DNA from: Verrucomicrobiota bacterium
GTDB lineage: Bacteria > Verrucomicrobiota > Verrucomicrobiia > Limisphaerales > UBA9464
Length of the DNA: 8,457 nucleotides
Assembly (NCBI GenBank): GCA_947464705.1
Contig: CANHYD010000087.1
Span: 1 to 8,457, forward strand
Direction of reading: 5' to 3'
Shown: in pieces, positions 1 through 6,181 of the stretch
How positions within the stretch are numbered: position 1 is the stretch's first letter
Layout of the letters: each line of letters begins with the position of its first letter
Program-made: the position numbers and the translations under genes
Notes under the pieces: generated by a model
Told to the model about the DNA's origin: nothing
Seen by the model: the letters and a program-made list of their open reading frames with translations, nothing else
Database searches by the model: none

Positions 1-1628
1 ACTCCCTCATTGGCGATCAGGTCCTCGATGGCCATTTCGCCTTCGTCGGGGATGATCTCGGACATGCGCGGAGAGGCATGCTTTTCCTTGAGCTCCCGAA
101 GTTCTTTTTTGATGATAGAAAGCACTCGAGACTCCTTGGCGAGGATGTCCAGCAGGTCCTTGATCCGCTCAATGAGTTCGGCGTACTCGCCCCGGACCTT
201 GTCGATTTCGAGACCGGTGAGCTGGTAGAGGCGGAGTTCCAAAATAGCGTCCACCTGACGCTCGGTCAGTGCGTAGCGACCCGACGCATTCAAGCGTTCC
301 TCACTGCGGATGAGAATGCTCCAACGCTCCACCTGGGCGCGGGTCCATTCGAAGGCCAGTAACTTGATACGAGCCTCATCGCGGGTCTTGGAGCTGCGGA
401 TGATCCGAATGAACTCATCCAAGTTGTTGAGGGCACAAATGTAACCCTCCAGCAACTCGGCCCGCTCCTCCGCCTTGCGCAATTCGAAGCGGGTCCGACG
501 CAGCACCACTTCGCGCCGGTGTTCGATGTAGCACTGGATGATCTCCTTCAGGTTCAGCGTCTTGGGCTTGCCATGATCGATGGCCAGGGCATTGACGCTG
601 AAGCTGGTCTCGAGCTGGGTGTGCTTGAAGAGATTGTTGATGACCACCCTCGGACTGGCATCACGCTTGAGCTCGATGACGAGTCGGCAGTTCTCATCCG
701 ACTCGTTCCGCATCGCCGAGATTTCGGTGATGATCTTCTCTTGGACCAGGCTGGCGATCTGCTCCTCCAACCCGGCACGGTTGACGTTGTAAGGGATCTC
801 AGTGATGACCAACTGTTCCCGATTGCCCTTGAGCTCCTCCACGCCGATGCGACCTCTCAGCTTGATGCTGCCTCGCCCGGTCCTGAAATAATTGTGGATA
901 CCCTCGATGCCGCAGATAAAGCCTCCGGTCGGAAAGTCCGGACCTTTGATGAACTTCGTGAGTTCCGGAATGGTGATCGACGGGTTGTCGATCTGGGCAC
1001 AAATGCCGTCGATGACCTCACCGAGGTTGTGGGGGGCCATGTTGGTGGCCATACCCACCGCGATGCCGGTACCGCCATTGACCAGCAGGTTCGGGAAAGC
1101 CGCCGGCAAGACCGACGGCTCCATGAGTCGCTCGTCGTAGTTGGGGACGAAGTCCACCGTATCCCGATCCATGTCGGTCATCAGGGCCGCGCCCAGATGG
1201 GTAAGGCGCGCCTCGGTATAACGCATGGCCGCCGGCGGGTCGTTTTCGACCGATCCGAAGTTCCCCTTACCGTCCACGAGCTTCTCCCGCATGGCCCACG
1301 GTTGGGCCATATGGACCAAGGTCGGATAGATGACAGCCTCGCCATGGGGATGGTAATCGCCCGAGGTCTGACCGCAGATCTTGGCGCACTTCATGTGCTT
1401 GCGACCCGGGAATAGCGACAATCCCTCCATGGCGAAGAGGATGCGTCGCTGGGATGGCTTCAGTCCGTCACGCACATCGGGCAGAGCCCGAGAGATGATG
1501 ACAGACATCGAGTAGTCCAGAAACGAGGCTTTGATCTCGTCGGCCACGTTGATCGAGTGGATCTTCTCGTTGCCCGTGTAGGCACCACCACTGGCTTGCG
1601 GTTCTTTGGGTTGGTTCTCTTCAGGCAT
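1..1628 (-). CDS. gyrA: DNA gyrase subunit A, C-terminal part outside window
   Basis: This is the DNA breakage-reunion subunit of gyrase, which with GyrB introduces negative supercoils using ATP. The visible 542 codons cover the N-terminal winged-helix and tower domains and most of the coiled coil; the beta-pinwheel C-terminal domain lies beyond the left edge. The catalytic tyrosine is Y137 in AAMRYTEARL. The pocket helix reads HPHGEAVIYP (residues 93-102), and PNLLVNGGTGIAVGMATNMAPHN follows in the usual place, as do the EIPYNVN and ELRLYQLTGLE motifs. The start is ATG at 1628, giving an N-terminal tail of about 25 residues before the conserved helix. No Shine-Dalgarno sequence precedes it. 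The gene starts 53 bases after the gyrB stop, so the two are very likely cotranscribed. The residues equivalent to E. coli Ser83 and Asp87 are Ala98 and Pro102. A ParC reading is unlikely because of the gyrB linkage, but the GyrA-box that would settle it is not visible. Confidence 0.95.
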   Translation of the reverse strand, partial: MPEENQPKEPQASGGAYTGNEKIHSINVADEIKASFLDYSMSVIISRALPDVRDGLKPSQRRILFAMEGLSLFPGRKHMKCAKICGQTSGDYHPHGEAVIYPTLVHMAQPWAMREKLVDGKGNFGSVENDPPAAMRYTEARLTHLGAALMTDMDRDTVDFVPNYDERLMEPSVLPAAFPNLLVNGGTGIAVGMATNMAPHNLGEVIDGICAQIDNPSITIPELTKFIKGPDFPTGGFICGIEGIHNYFRTGRGSIKLRGRIGVEELKGNREQLVITEIPYNVNRAGLEEQIASLVQEKIITEISAMRNESDENCRLVIELKRDASPRVVINNLFKHTQLETSFSVNALAIDHGKPKTLNLKEIIQCYIEHRREVVLRRTRFELRKAEERAELLEGYICALNNLDEFIRIIRSSKTRDEARIKLLAFEWTRAQVERWSILIRSEERLNASGRYALTERQVDAILELRLYQLTGLEIDKVRGEYAELIERIKDLLDILAKESRVLSIIKKELRELKEKHASPRMSEIIPDEGEMAIEDLIANEG

Positions 1629-1681
1629 GGGACGGAAAGTGAGAGATGGGGCAGGATCGGTGTCGGTTTCGTCGCTTCAGC

Positions 1682-4171
1682 TCAAACGTCCAGATTGCGG
1701 ACATTGAGCGCGTTGTCCTCAATGAATTGGCGTCGCGGTTCGACCACATCGCCCATGAGGCGGGTGAACATCTCCTCGGCCTCGACCGCATCGGACAGTT
1801 CGATCCGCAGCAGCTTACGCTTCGGCGGATTCATGGTCGTTTCAAAGAGCTCCTTGGCATCCATTTCGCCCAATCCCTTGAAGCGATAGATCTGGATACC
1901 CTTCTTACCTACCTCCTTCACTTCATTGAGGATCTGCGGAATCGAGAAGATCGGAGTCACATGGGCCCGTTCACCCTCGCCTTCGATCAGTTCGAAGAGG
2001 GGCTTGTCCTGAGCGGCGTAATGATCGATCGCCAGCCCCTTCTTGGTCAGCTTCGCCAACAGTTCGCCGATCGCCCGAGACTCAAGGTGCAAATGAACAT
2101 AGGAGGCTCGGCGGCTCTGGCCCTTGGCCTTCTCCAAGCGCTCCTTGGCCTCGATGTCGCCGAACAAGTCAGGATTGGCCGTCTTGAAGGCCTCCTGCTC
2201 CTCGTTGGTCATGAAATAATGAACGGTTTCCGCGTTGCCTTCGCGAACCTTCACCAAATGCTGCGGCAACGCTCCGTCCGACGCGCGGCAGGCCACGTAT
2301 TTGGCAAAATCGCCACCCTGCCGGCGAATGAACGTGGCATGCTTGTCGAGGGTTTCGAGCAACCCGAGGATTTCCTCCAATTGCTTGGCGGGCACTTCTT
2401 TGCCGTCGGCCAAATTCTTCAGGCGGACCTCTTCGGTGCCGTTCTGGAGCAGGATTCGATTCAACTGGACATCGTCATCGACGTAATCCGTGCGCTTCTT
2501 GCGGGTGATGGAATACAGCGGCGGTTGAGCGATGTACACGTAGCCATCCCGGATGAGCTGGGTCATCTGGCGGTAGAAGAAGGTCAGCAGCAGCGTGCGG
2601 ATGTGGGATCCATCGACATCGGCGTCGGTCATGATGATGACCTTGTGGTAGCGGAGATTCTCGATCTTGAAGGCCCCCTCGCCTTCTCCGGCACCGATGC
2701 CGGTTCCGATGGCAGTGATCATCGTCCGGATTTCGTTGTTCTGCAGCACCTTGTCGAGACGGGCCTTCTCGACGTTGATGAGCTTACCGCGAATGGGGAG
2801 GATCGCTTGGAACTTTCGGTCGCGCCCCTGCTTGGCGGAGCCACCTGCCGAGTCGCCCTCGACGATGTACAACTCGGTATTGGCCGGATCGCGATCGGAA
2901 CAATCGGCCAGCTTGCCGGGGAGTCCGCCGCCGGTCAGGGCCGTCTTGCGAACCGCCTCGCGTGCCTTGCGCGCGGCTTCCCGAGCACGGGCCGCATTCA
3001 GTGCCTTCTCGACGATCTTCTTGGCCACCAGCGGATTGTCGTCGAAGTAGTTCATCAACCCCTCGTACGACGCCGAACCCACGATGCTCTCCACCTCCGG
3101 CGAGATGAGCTTCACCTTGGTCTGCGATTCGAACTTCGGATCGCTGTGCTTGATGGAGATGGCAGCCGTCAACCCTTCTCGCACGTCATCCCCGGTGATC
3201 TGCGGATCCTTTTCCTTCAGGAGGCTGTTGGACTTGGCGTACTGGTTGACCGACCGGGTCAGGGCCGTCCGGAAACCCGACAGGTGGGTACCACCATCGG
3301 GATTGTGGATGGTGTTGGTGTAGCAGAGAACCTGATCGTTGTAGCTGTCGTTGTACTGGAGAACGACATGGATGTGGATCTCGACCTCCTTCTCGGTGGT
3401 CGTGGTCTTGCTCTCCTTGAGGATGGTGATGGGCTTCGGATGCAGGGCCACCCGACTCTTGTTCAGCTGGCGGACAAACTCCTCCAACCCCTCTTTGTAC
3501 AGGAAGGTCTCGAGCTTGGGATCGGATTGGCGCTCGTCCAGGAAGGAGATCTCCAGGCCAGAATTGATGCACGCCAACTCTCGGAGACGCTGGGTGATCC
3601 GATCAGACTTGAACTCAACGGTGTCGCGGAAGATCTCCGGATCCGGCTTGAAGGTAATGAGAGTGCCGCGTCCCTTGGCCTTGCCGATGACCTCCAATTT
3701 CTTGGTCACCTTGCCGCGTTCAAACTCCATGTGGTGGATCTTGCCTTCGCGGCTCACCTCCACCTCGAACCATTCGGAAACAGCATTGACGCACTTGGCG
3801 CCCACGCCGTGCGTACCCCCAGAAAACTTGTACCCACCCTGCCCGTATTTGCCACCCGAGTGGAGTGTGGTCAGCACCAGCTCGACAGCGGGCATTTTCT
3901 TCTGAGGGTGCATGTCCACCGGGATGCCGCGCCCGTCATCTCGGATCGAAATGGAACCGTCCACGTGGATGACCACCTCGATCTTCATGCAGTGACCGGC
4001 CAAGTGCTCGTCGACGGAGTTATCGAGCACCTCGGACACACAGTGGTGGAGCGCTCGCTCGTCAGTGCCGCCGATATACATGCCGGGCTTTTTCCGGACA
4101 GCTTCCAATCCCTCCAAGGTGCTGATTTGGGAGCTATCGTAGGTTTCCTTCGGAGGAACGTTATCGGCCAT
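1682..4171 (-). CDS. gyrB: DNA gyrase subunit B, long form
   Basis: This is the ATPase subunit of DNA gyrase, 829 residues, starting at ATG 4171. The GHKL ATPase domain (about 10-230) shows EVLDNSVDEH (N51, E55), RDDGRGIP (75-84) and the lid motif SGGTHGVGA (117-125). The transducer domain (about 235-400) has the ATP-contacting QTK (350-352). The TOPRIM domain follows with EGDSAGGSAKQGR (438-450) and MTDADVDGSHIRT (514-526); E438, D516 and D518 are the metal ligands. The C-terminal motif YRFKGLGEMD (762-771) leads to the usual ending around EPRRQFIEDNALNV. Between TOPRIM and the tail (about 560-757) sits an insert that makes the protein about 190 residues longer than the short GyrB form; E. 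coli GyrB also has an insert here, but this sequence differs. No Shine-Dalgarno sequence is visible. The 5' leader has unusual inverted repeats, described separately. The gene lacks TTA, CTA and TCA codons throughout, in line with high GC. Confidence 0.97.
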   Translation of the reverse strand: MADNVPPKETYDSSQISTLEGLEAVRKKPGMYIGGTDERALHHCVSEVLDNSVDEHLAGHCMKIEVVIHVDGSISIRDDGRGIPVDMHPQKKMPAVELVLTTLHSGGKYGQGGYKFSGGTHGVGAKCVNAVSEWFEVEVSREGKIHHMEFERGKVTKKLEVIGKAKGRGTLITFKPDPEIFRDTVEFKSDRITQRLRELACINSGLEISFLDERQSDPKLETFLYKEGLEEFVRQLNKSRVALHPKPITILKESKTTTTEKEVEIHIHVVLQYNDSYNDQVLCYTNTIHNPDGGTHLSGFRTALTRSVNQYAKSNSLLKEKDPQITGDDVREGLTAAISIKHSDPKFESQTKVKLISPEVESIVGSASYEGLMNYFDDNPLVAKKIVEKALNAARAREAARKAREAVRKTALTGGGLPGKLADCSDRDPANTELYIVEGDSAGGSAKQGRDRKFQAILPIRGKLINVEKARLDKVLQNNEIRTMITAIGTGIGAGEGEGAFKIENLRYHKVIIMTDADVDGSHIRTLLLTFFYRQMTQLIRDGYVYIAQPPLYSITRKKRTDYVDDDVQLNRILLQNGTEEVRLKNLADGKEVPAKQLEEILGLLETLDKHATFIRRQGGDFAKYVACRASDGALPQHLVKVREGNAETVHYFMTNEEQEAFKTANPDLFGDIEAKERLEKAKGQSRRASYVHLHLESRAIGELLAKLTKKGLAIDHYAAQDKPLFELIEGEGERAHVTPIFSIPQILNEVKEVGKKGIQIYRFKGLGEMDAKELFETTMNPPKRKLLRIELSDAVEAEEMFTRLMGDVVEPRRQFIEDNALNVRNLDV

Positions 4172-4209
4172 AATGAGGTATCCGGACGACCGCCCACGAT
4201 GAAGCCGCA

Positions 4210-4292
4210 GGTCAGATCAACGACAGTTTAGCGGGTTGAAGCGGTCTAGGACAACAGCTTTCGAAAAAGCGCAATCTGTTGTTGATCAGACC
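4210..4292 (-). promoter_or_regulatory. gyrB leader: three related arms forming alternative hairpins
   Basis: In the gyrB sense direction the leader has an arm GGTCTGATCAACAACAG (4292 to 4276), then CTGTTGTCCTAGACC (4257 to 4243), then CTGTCGTTGATCTGACC (4226 to 4210). The first arm can pair with the second (7 + 5 base pairs around an internal loop), enclosing a small GCTTT-TTCG-AAAGC hairpin. It can instead pair with the third arm at 15 of 17 positions. The two pairings exclude each other, and the last arm ends 38 bases before the gyrB ATG. This is the layout of an RNA switch or attenuator. The same bases could instead be three copies of a DNA operator, two in one direction and one inverted. 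No uridine tract follows either stem, so a simple intrinsic terminator is not supported. Function is inferred only. Confidence 0.4.
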
Positions 4293-4296
4293 TTAA

Positions 4297-4320
4297 AGAC
4301 ACCCAACCCGTTGTGGGTCT
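4297..4320. other. Small inverted repeat in the gyrB upstream region
   Basis: AGACACCCAA (4297-4306) faces TTGTGGGTCT (4311-4320) across a four-base loop, pairing at 8 of 10 positions. It lies immediately upstream of the three-arm structure of the gyrB leader. It could be part of that leader fold or a protein binding site. No convincing -35/-10 pair was found between here and the gyrB start; the best hexamer pair matched only 4 of 6 at each box. Confidence 0.25.
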
Positions 4321-4386
4321 AGGCCGGAGTTCAACCCTAGGATGGCCCACCAAAGGCACTTCGGAATCGGGCCCCCAACGGACCCC

Positions 4387-4412
4387 AAAAAAAACCGAGC
4401 AAAATACCCTCG
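4387..4412 (-). terminator. Weak possible terminator of the sigma-factor cassette
   Basis: Read on the minus strand, CGAG and CTCG form a 4-base-pair stem around a nine-base loop (4396-4412) and are followed by G and then eight T residues (4394 to 4387). The T-tract is convincing but the stem is short. It lies about 80 bases after the stop of the secreted-protein gene and upstream of the gyrB leader, where a terminator would be expected. The overlapping near-palindrome CCCTCGACGTCGGGG (4407-4421) might add structure. Confidence 0.3.
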
Positions 4413-4433
4413 ACGTCGGGGCTCCAATTGGGA

Positions 4434-4496
4434 GTCAGGGATTAGCAGTCAGGGATTAGCAGTCAGGGATTAGCAGTCAGGGATCAAAAATCAGGG
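4434..4496. repeat. 14-base tandem repeat running into a stop codon
   Basis: The unit GTCAGGGATTAGCA occurs exactly at 4434-4447, 4448-4461 and 4462-4475. It continues as GTCAGGG plus a degenerate second half (ATCAAAA) at 4476-4489. The TCAGGG core recurs at 4435, 4449, 4463, 4477 and 4491, always 14 bases apart. The last copy is the stop codon and the final proline codon of the secreted-protein gene, read on the other strand. On the coding strand the array reads as alternating heptads CCCTGAC and TGCTAAT. Because 14 is not a multiple of three, TGA and TAA fall in all three frames downstream of the gene. There are no spacers, so it is not a CRISPR array. Confidence 0.85.
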
Positions 4497-4976
4497 CTCG
4501 CCCCGAATGATCACAAACCAGGCGTCGTTCCACTTCTCCTTATCATCGCCGGCGATGATGAGGAATTCGCCCCGCTTGAGGGCCTCTAGGGAATGCTGGA
4601 GGGTCTTCACGAGCTTGACCTCCTTGGCATCGTTGACGCTATGGAGCCGAACCTCCAAGTGACCGTCACTGGTGGTCTTCAAATCCACCTGACAACGGTC
4701 CAACGGAACTTTCTGAGCCCCCTTCGAATCGAGGTCGATCTGGGTGGACTTCACGACCCAGTAGTTCTTCCACCGGAAATGCCGCAGCTTTTCACGGCCC
4801 TTGGCATCTAACTCCTTGAGGTTCTTGCCCTCGGGTGCTGTGCCGTCGGTGCCCCACGCCAATTCGAGCCGGAGCCTGAGATCGGAAGCAGACGATGCCA
4901 GAGGTGCCAGTGCCCCCAGCACTAGGAGACATCCCACACGTAGGAACCCCAATCGATTGATCCAAAGACGTTTCAT
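4491..4976 (-). CDS. Small secreted protein of unknown function, sigma-cassette member
   Basis: I do not recognise a named family. From the chosen ATG at 4976 the product has 161 residues. It has a clear signal peptide: basic start MKRLWINR, a hydrophobic stretch at about 11-28, and a likely cleavage after ASSA (residue 30). The mature part is about 130 residues, mixed charged and aromatic. It includes HFRWKNYWVV (67-76), a single mature cysteine at 95 (DRCQVD), and a C-terminal segment with AGDDKEKWNDAWFVII (142-157), which looks like a conserved motif. Beta-rich character is suggested by alternating hydrophobics. An in-frame TTG at 5024 and an ATG at 4997 lie upstream, but only the 4976 start puts the basic residues directly before the hydrophobic core. 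The gene begins 60 bases after the anti-sigma stop on the same strand, so it is probably the third gene of that operon. It may be an envelope partner of the sensor or its target; this is inference. Confidence 0.75.
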   Translation of the reverse strand: MKRLWINRLGFLRVGCLLVLGALAPLASSASDLRLRLELAWGTDGTAPEGKNLKELDAKGREKLRHFRWKNYWVVKSTQIDLDSKGAQKVPLDRCQVDLKTTSDGHLEVRLHSVNDAKEVKLVKTLQHSLEALKRGEFLIIAGDDKEKWNDAWFVIIRGEP

Positions 4977-5036
4977 CAGAACTGCTACTCGAGGCATCAA
5001 GGCATTCAGGAGGCCGGGTGCCAATATTTTAATGCG

Positions 5037-5480
5037 CTATTGGATCCAATGGACGGTGACGCCATCGCTCTCGGAGCGAAAGACCGTCGAGGAGACGTCG
5101 ACATCGGTCACGTCGCCTCCGCCTGCCAAGGTGATTTCGCGAGGCACCGGCCGGGTGGAAACCACGACGGCGACCGCTGCGACCCCCAATGCTGGAATCA
5201 ACCAACGCAACCAACCCAGAGCTACCGAGGCAGCGGGCGCCTTGGGTTGCTCCGCCTCGATCTGCCGGCGGATTTGGCTCCAGTAAAACTCACGGCTCGC
5301 GGGAACCTTGGCCTCCGGTTCATGCGTACGGATCAGGGTTCCCAGTTGCCGCAGACCGGCCACCAACTCTTGGGCATCCAAGTCGGCAGGCAGGGCGGCT
5401 TCCACTTGGCGGCGGCGTTCCTCGGTCAGTTCACCATCGACGTAGGCCTGAAGGTCCAACAGCTGTTCGGTGTTTTTCAT
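5037..5480 (-). CDS. Membrane-anchored anti-sigma-like protein without zinc site
   Basis: This 147-residue protein has the architecture of an anti-sigma factor for an ECF sigma. It has a cytoplasmic N-terminal part with LQAYVDGELTEERRRQVEA (10-28), the classic opening helix of such proteins, and one membrane span at about 90-108 (LRWLIPALGVAAVAVVVS). A short external tail ends in VTVHWIQ. It contains no cysteine, so the HxxxCxxC zinc-binding motif of the common zinc anti-sigma class is absent. The segment SREFYWSQIRRQIEAEQ (62-78) before the span is probably the helix leading to the membrane. The ATG at 5480 overlaps the sigma-factor stop as ATGA, indicating translational coupling and strongly supporting the partner assignment. 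Binding to the upstream sigma factor is inferred from position and architecture; the signal sensed is unknown. Confidence 0.8.
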   Translation of the reverse strand: MKNTEQLLDLQAYVDGELTEERRRQVEAALPADLDAQELVAGLRQLGTLIRTHEPEAKVPASREFYWSQIRRQIEAEQPKAPAASVALGWLRWLIPALGVAAVAVVVSTRPVPREITLAGGGDVTDVDVSSTVFRSESDGVTVHWIQ

Positions 5481-6085
5481 TCGGATCGCTCTCGCTTCAA
5501 AGATTGTAAAAGGAATGCCAACCGGCGGCGCGCGTAAAAGAGACGCGACATGACCGTCCCGATGGAGATGCCCACGCGCTTGGCGATCTCCTTGTATTCC
5601 AACCCCTCAAATTCATGAAGGACCACCACGGTCCGGTGGGCGTCGGTGAGTTTCCCCAGAGCTTCATCGATGCGCCTCCGGAGTTCGTCTTGCTCGAGAC
5701 CGGCTGTCGGATTGGTTTCCGGAGCAGGCAATTGACGTTCCACTCCACCGGATTCTTCGTCCATCGCCTCGATGGATTCGGTTCGCACCCGCTTTTGGCG
5801 CCGCAGTTGATCGAGGCACAGGTTGATGACAATACGCGTCACCCAAGTGGCGAAACTCGATTCGCCCTGAAATTGAACCAAACGTTGCCACGCTTTTACC
5901 CATGCTTCCTGCGAATATTCCAGCGCTTGATCCTCGTTCCTCATCATCATGAGGGCTCGCGCATAGATTTTGTCACGGTGCCTGAATACCAACTGCTCAA
6001 ACGCCTCGGTGTCTCCTTGTTGAGCCCACTTGACCAAGGTCTCGTCGGCTTCTGACGGATAATCATGTTTCACCGACACAGGCAT
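5477..6085 (-). CDS. ECF-type RNA polymerase sigma factor (sigma-70 family)
   Basis: This is a two-domain alternative sigma factor of 202 residues, RpoE-like in length. Region 2 spans about 25-96, with AFEQLVFRHRDKIYARAL (promoter core-binding helix), the 2.3-2.4 part EAWVKAWQRLVQFQGESSFATWVTRI, and NLCLDQLRR. An acidic linker (about 103-133) follows. Region 4 spans about 138-192 and shows LTDAHRTVVVLHEFEGLEYKEIAKRVGISIGTVMSRL, a typical -35-reading helix-turn-helix. The usual DAEDLVQE segment is here EDQALEYSQE. The start is ATG 6085, with no Shine-Dalgarno sequence. A perfect 16-base dyad lies 19-34 bases upstream. The stop overlaps the anti-sigma start. It should direct core polymerase to a small regulon when released by its partner. 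The regulon and signal cannot be read from the sequence. Confidence 0.92.
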   Translation of the reverse strand: MPVSVKHDYPSEADETLVKWAQQGDTEAFEQLVFRHRDKIYARALMMMRNEDQALEYSQEAWVKAWQRLVQFQGESSFATWVTRIVINLCLDQLRRQKRVRTESIEAMDEESGGVERQLPAPETNPTAGLEQDELRRRIDEALGKLTDAHRTVVVLHEFEGLEYKEIAKRVGISIGTVMSRLFYARRRLAFLLQSLKRERSE

Positions 6086-6103
6086 CGACGGCGGGGTTCG
6101 GCG

Positions 6104-6119
6104 ATTATTCAGGAATAAT
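6104..6119. promoter_or_regulatory. Perfect dyad upstream of the sigma-factor gene
   Basis: ATTATTC-AG-GAATAAT is a perfect inverted repeat with 7-base arms and a 2-base spacer. It stands out as AT-rich in a GC-rich setting and sits 19-34 bases before the sigma-factor ATG. It could be an operator; on the coding strand the right arm contains AATAAT, a 5-of-6 match to a -10 box, but no -35 hexamer is found 17 bases upstream. Role uncertain. Confidence 0.35.
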
Positions 6120-6128
6120 TTGAGACGA

Positions 6129-6168
6129 CCCGGGGAAGCCGGGAACGGATGCCAATCGGCACTTCCGG
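6129..6168 (-). other. Hairpins between hisB and the sigma gene
   Basis: Two overlapping stems follow the hisB stop. CCCGG/CCGGG (6129-6133 with 6139-6143) has a five-base loop. A longer hairpin at 6139-6168 has an outer stem CCGgGAA/TTCCGG and an inner stem TGCC/GGCA with an AATC loop. Neither is followed by a T-tract in the hisB direction, so an intrinsic terminator is not supported. HisB transcripts might therefore continue into the sigma cassette or stop by Rho. Confidence 0.3.
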
Positions 6169-6181
6169 CTGCATTCAGGCT

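Noticed and set aside
519..1415. A 298-codon plus-strand open frame antisense to gyrA
   Set aside because: It is a shadow of the same kind as the one over gyrB; the minus-strand frame encodes clear GyrA motifs throughout.
1646..4231. An 861-codon open frame on the plus strand, antisense to the whole of gyrB
   Set aside because: It is codon-aligned with gyrB, so it stays open simply because gyrB avoids TTA, CTA and TCA codons at high GC. Its translation resembles no known protein, while the gyrB frame is unmistakable.
4225..4255. Sigma-70 promoter TTGTCC with TAAACT upstream of gyrB
   Set aside because: Each box matches only 4 of 6 bases, the spacing is 18, and it overlaps the inverted-repeat arms, so it cannot be supported.
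4434..4496. CRISPR-like array
   Set aside because: The units are 14 bases, head to tail, with no spacers and no cas genes nearby; it is a simple tandem repeat.
4976..5024. Longer secreted-protein start at TTG 5024 or ATG 4997
   Set aside because: Either would bury the signal peptide behind 7-16 extra residues; the ATG at 4976 gives a standard signal peptide.
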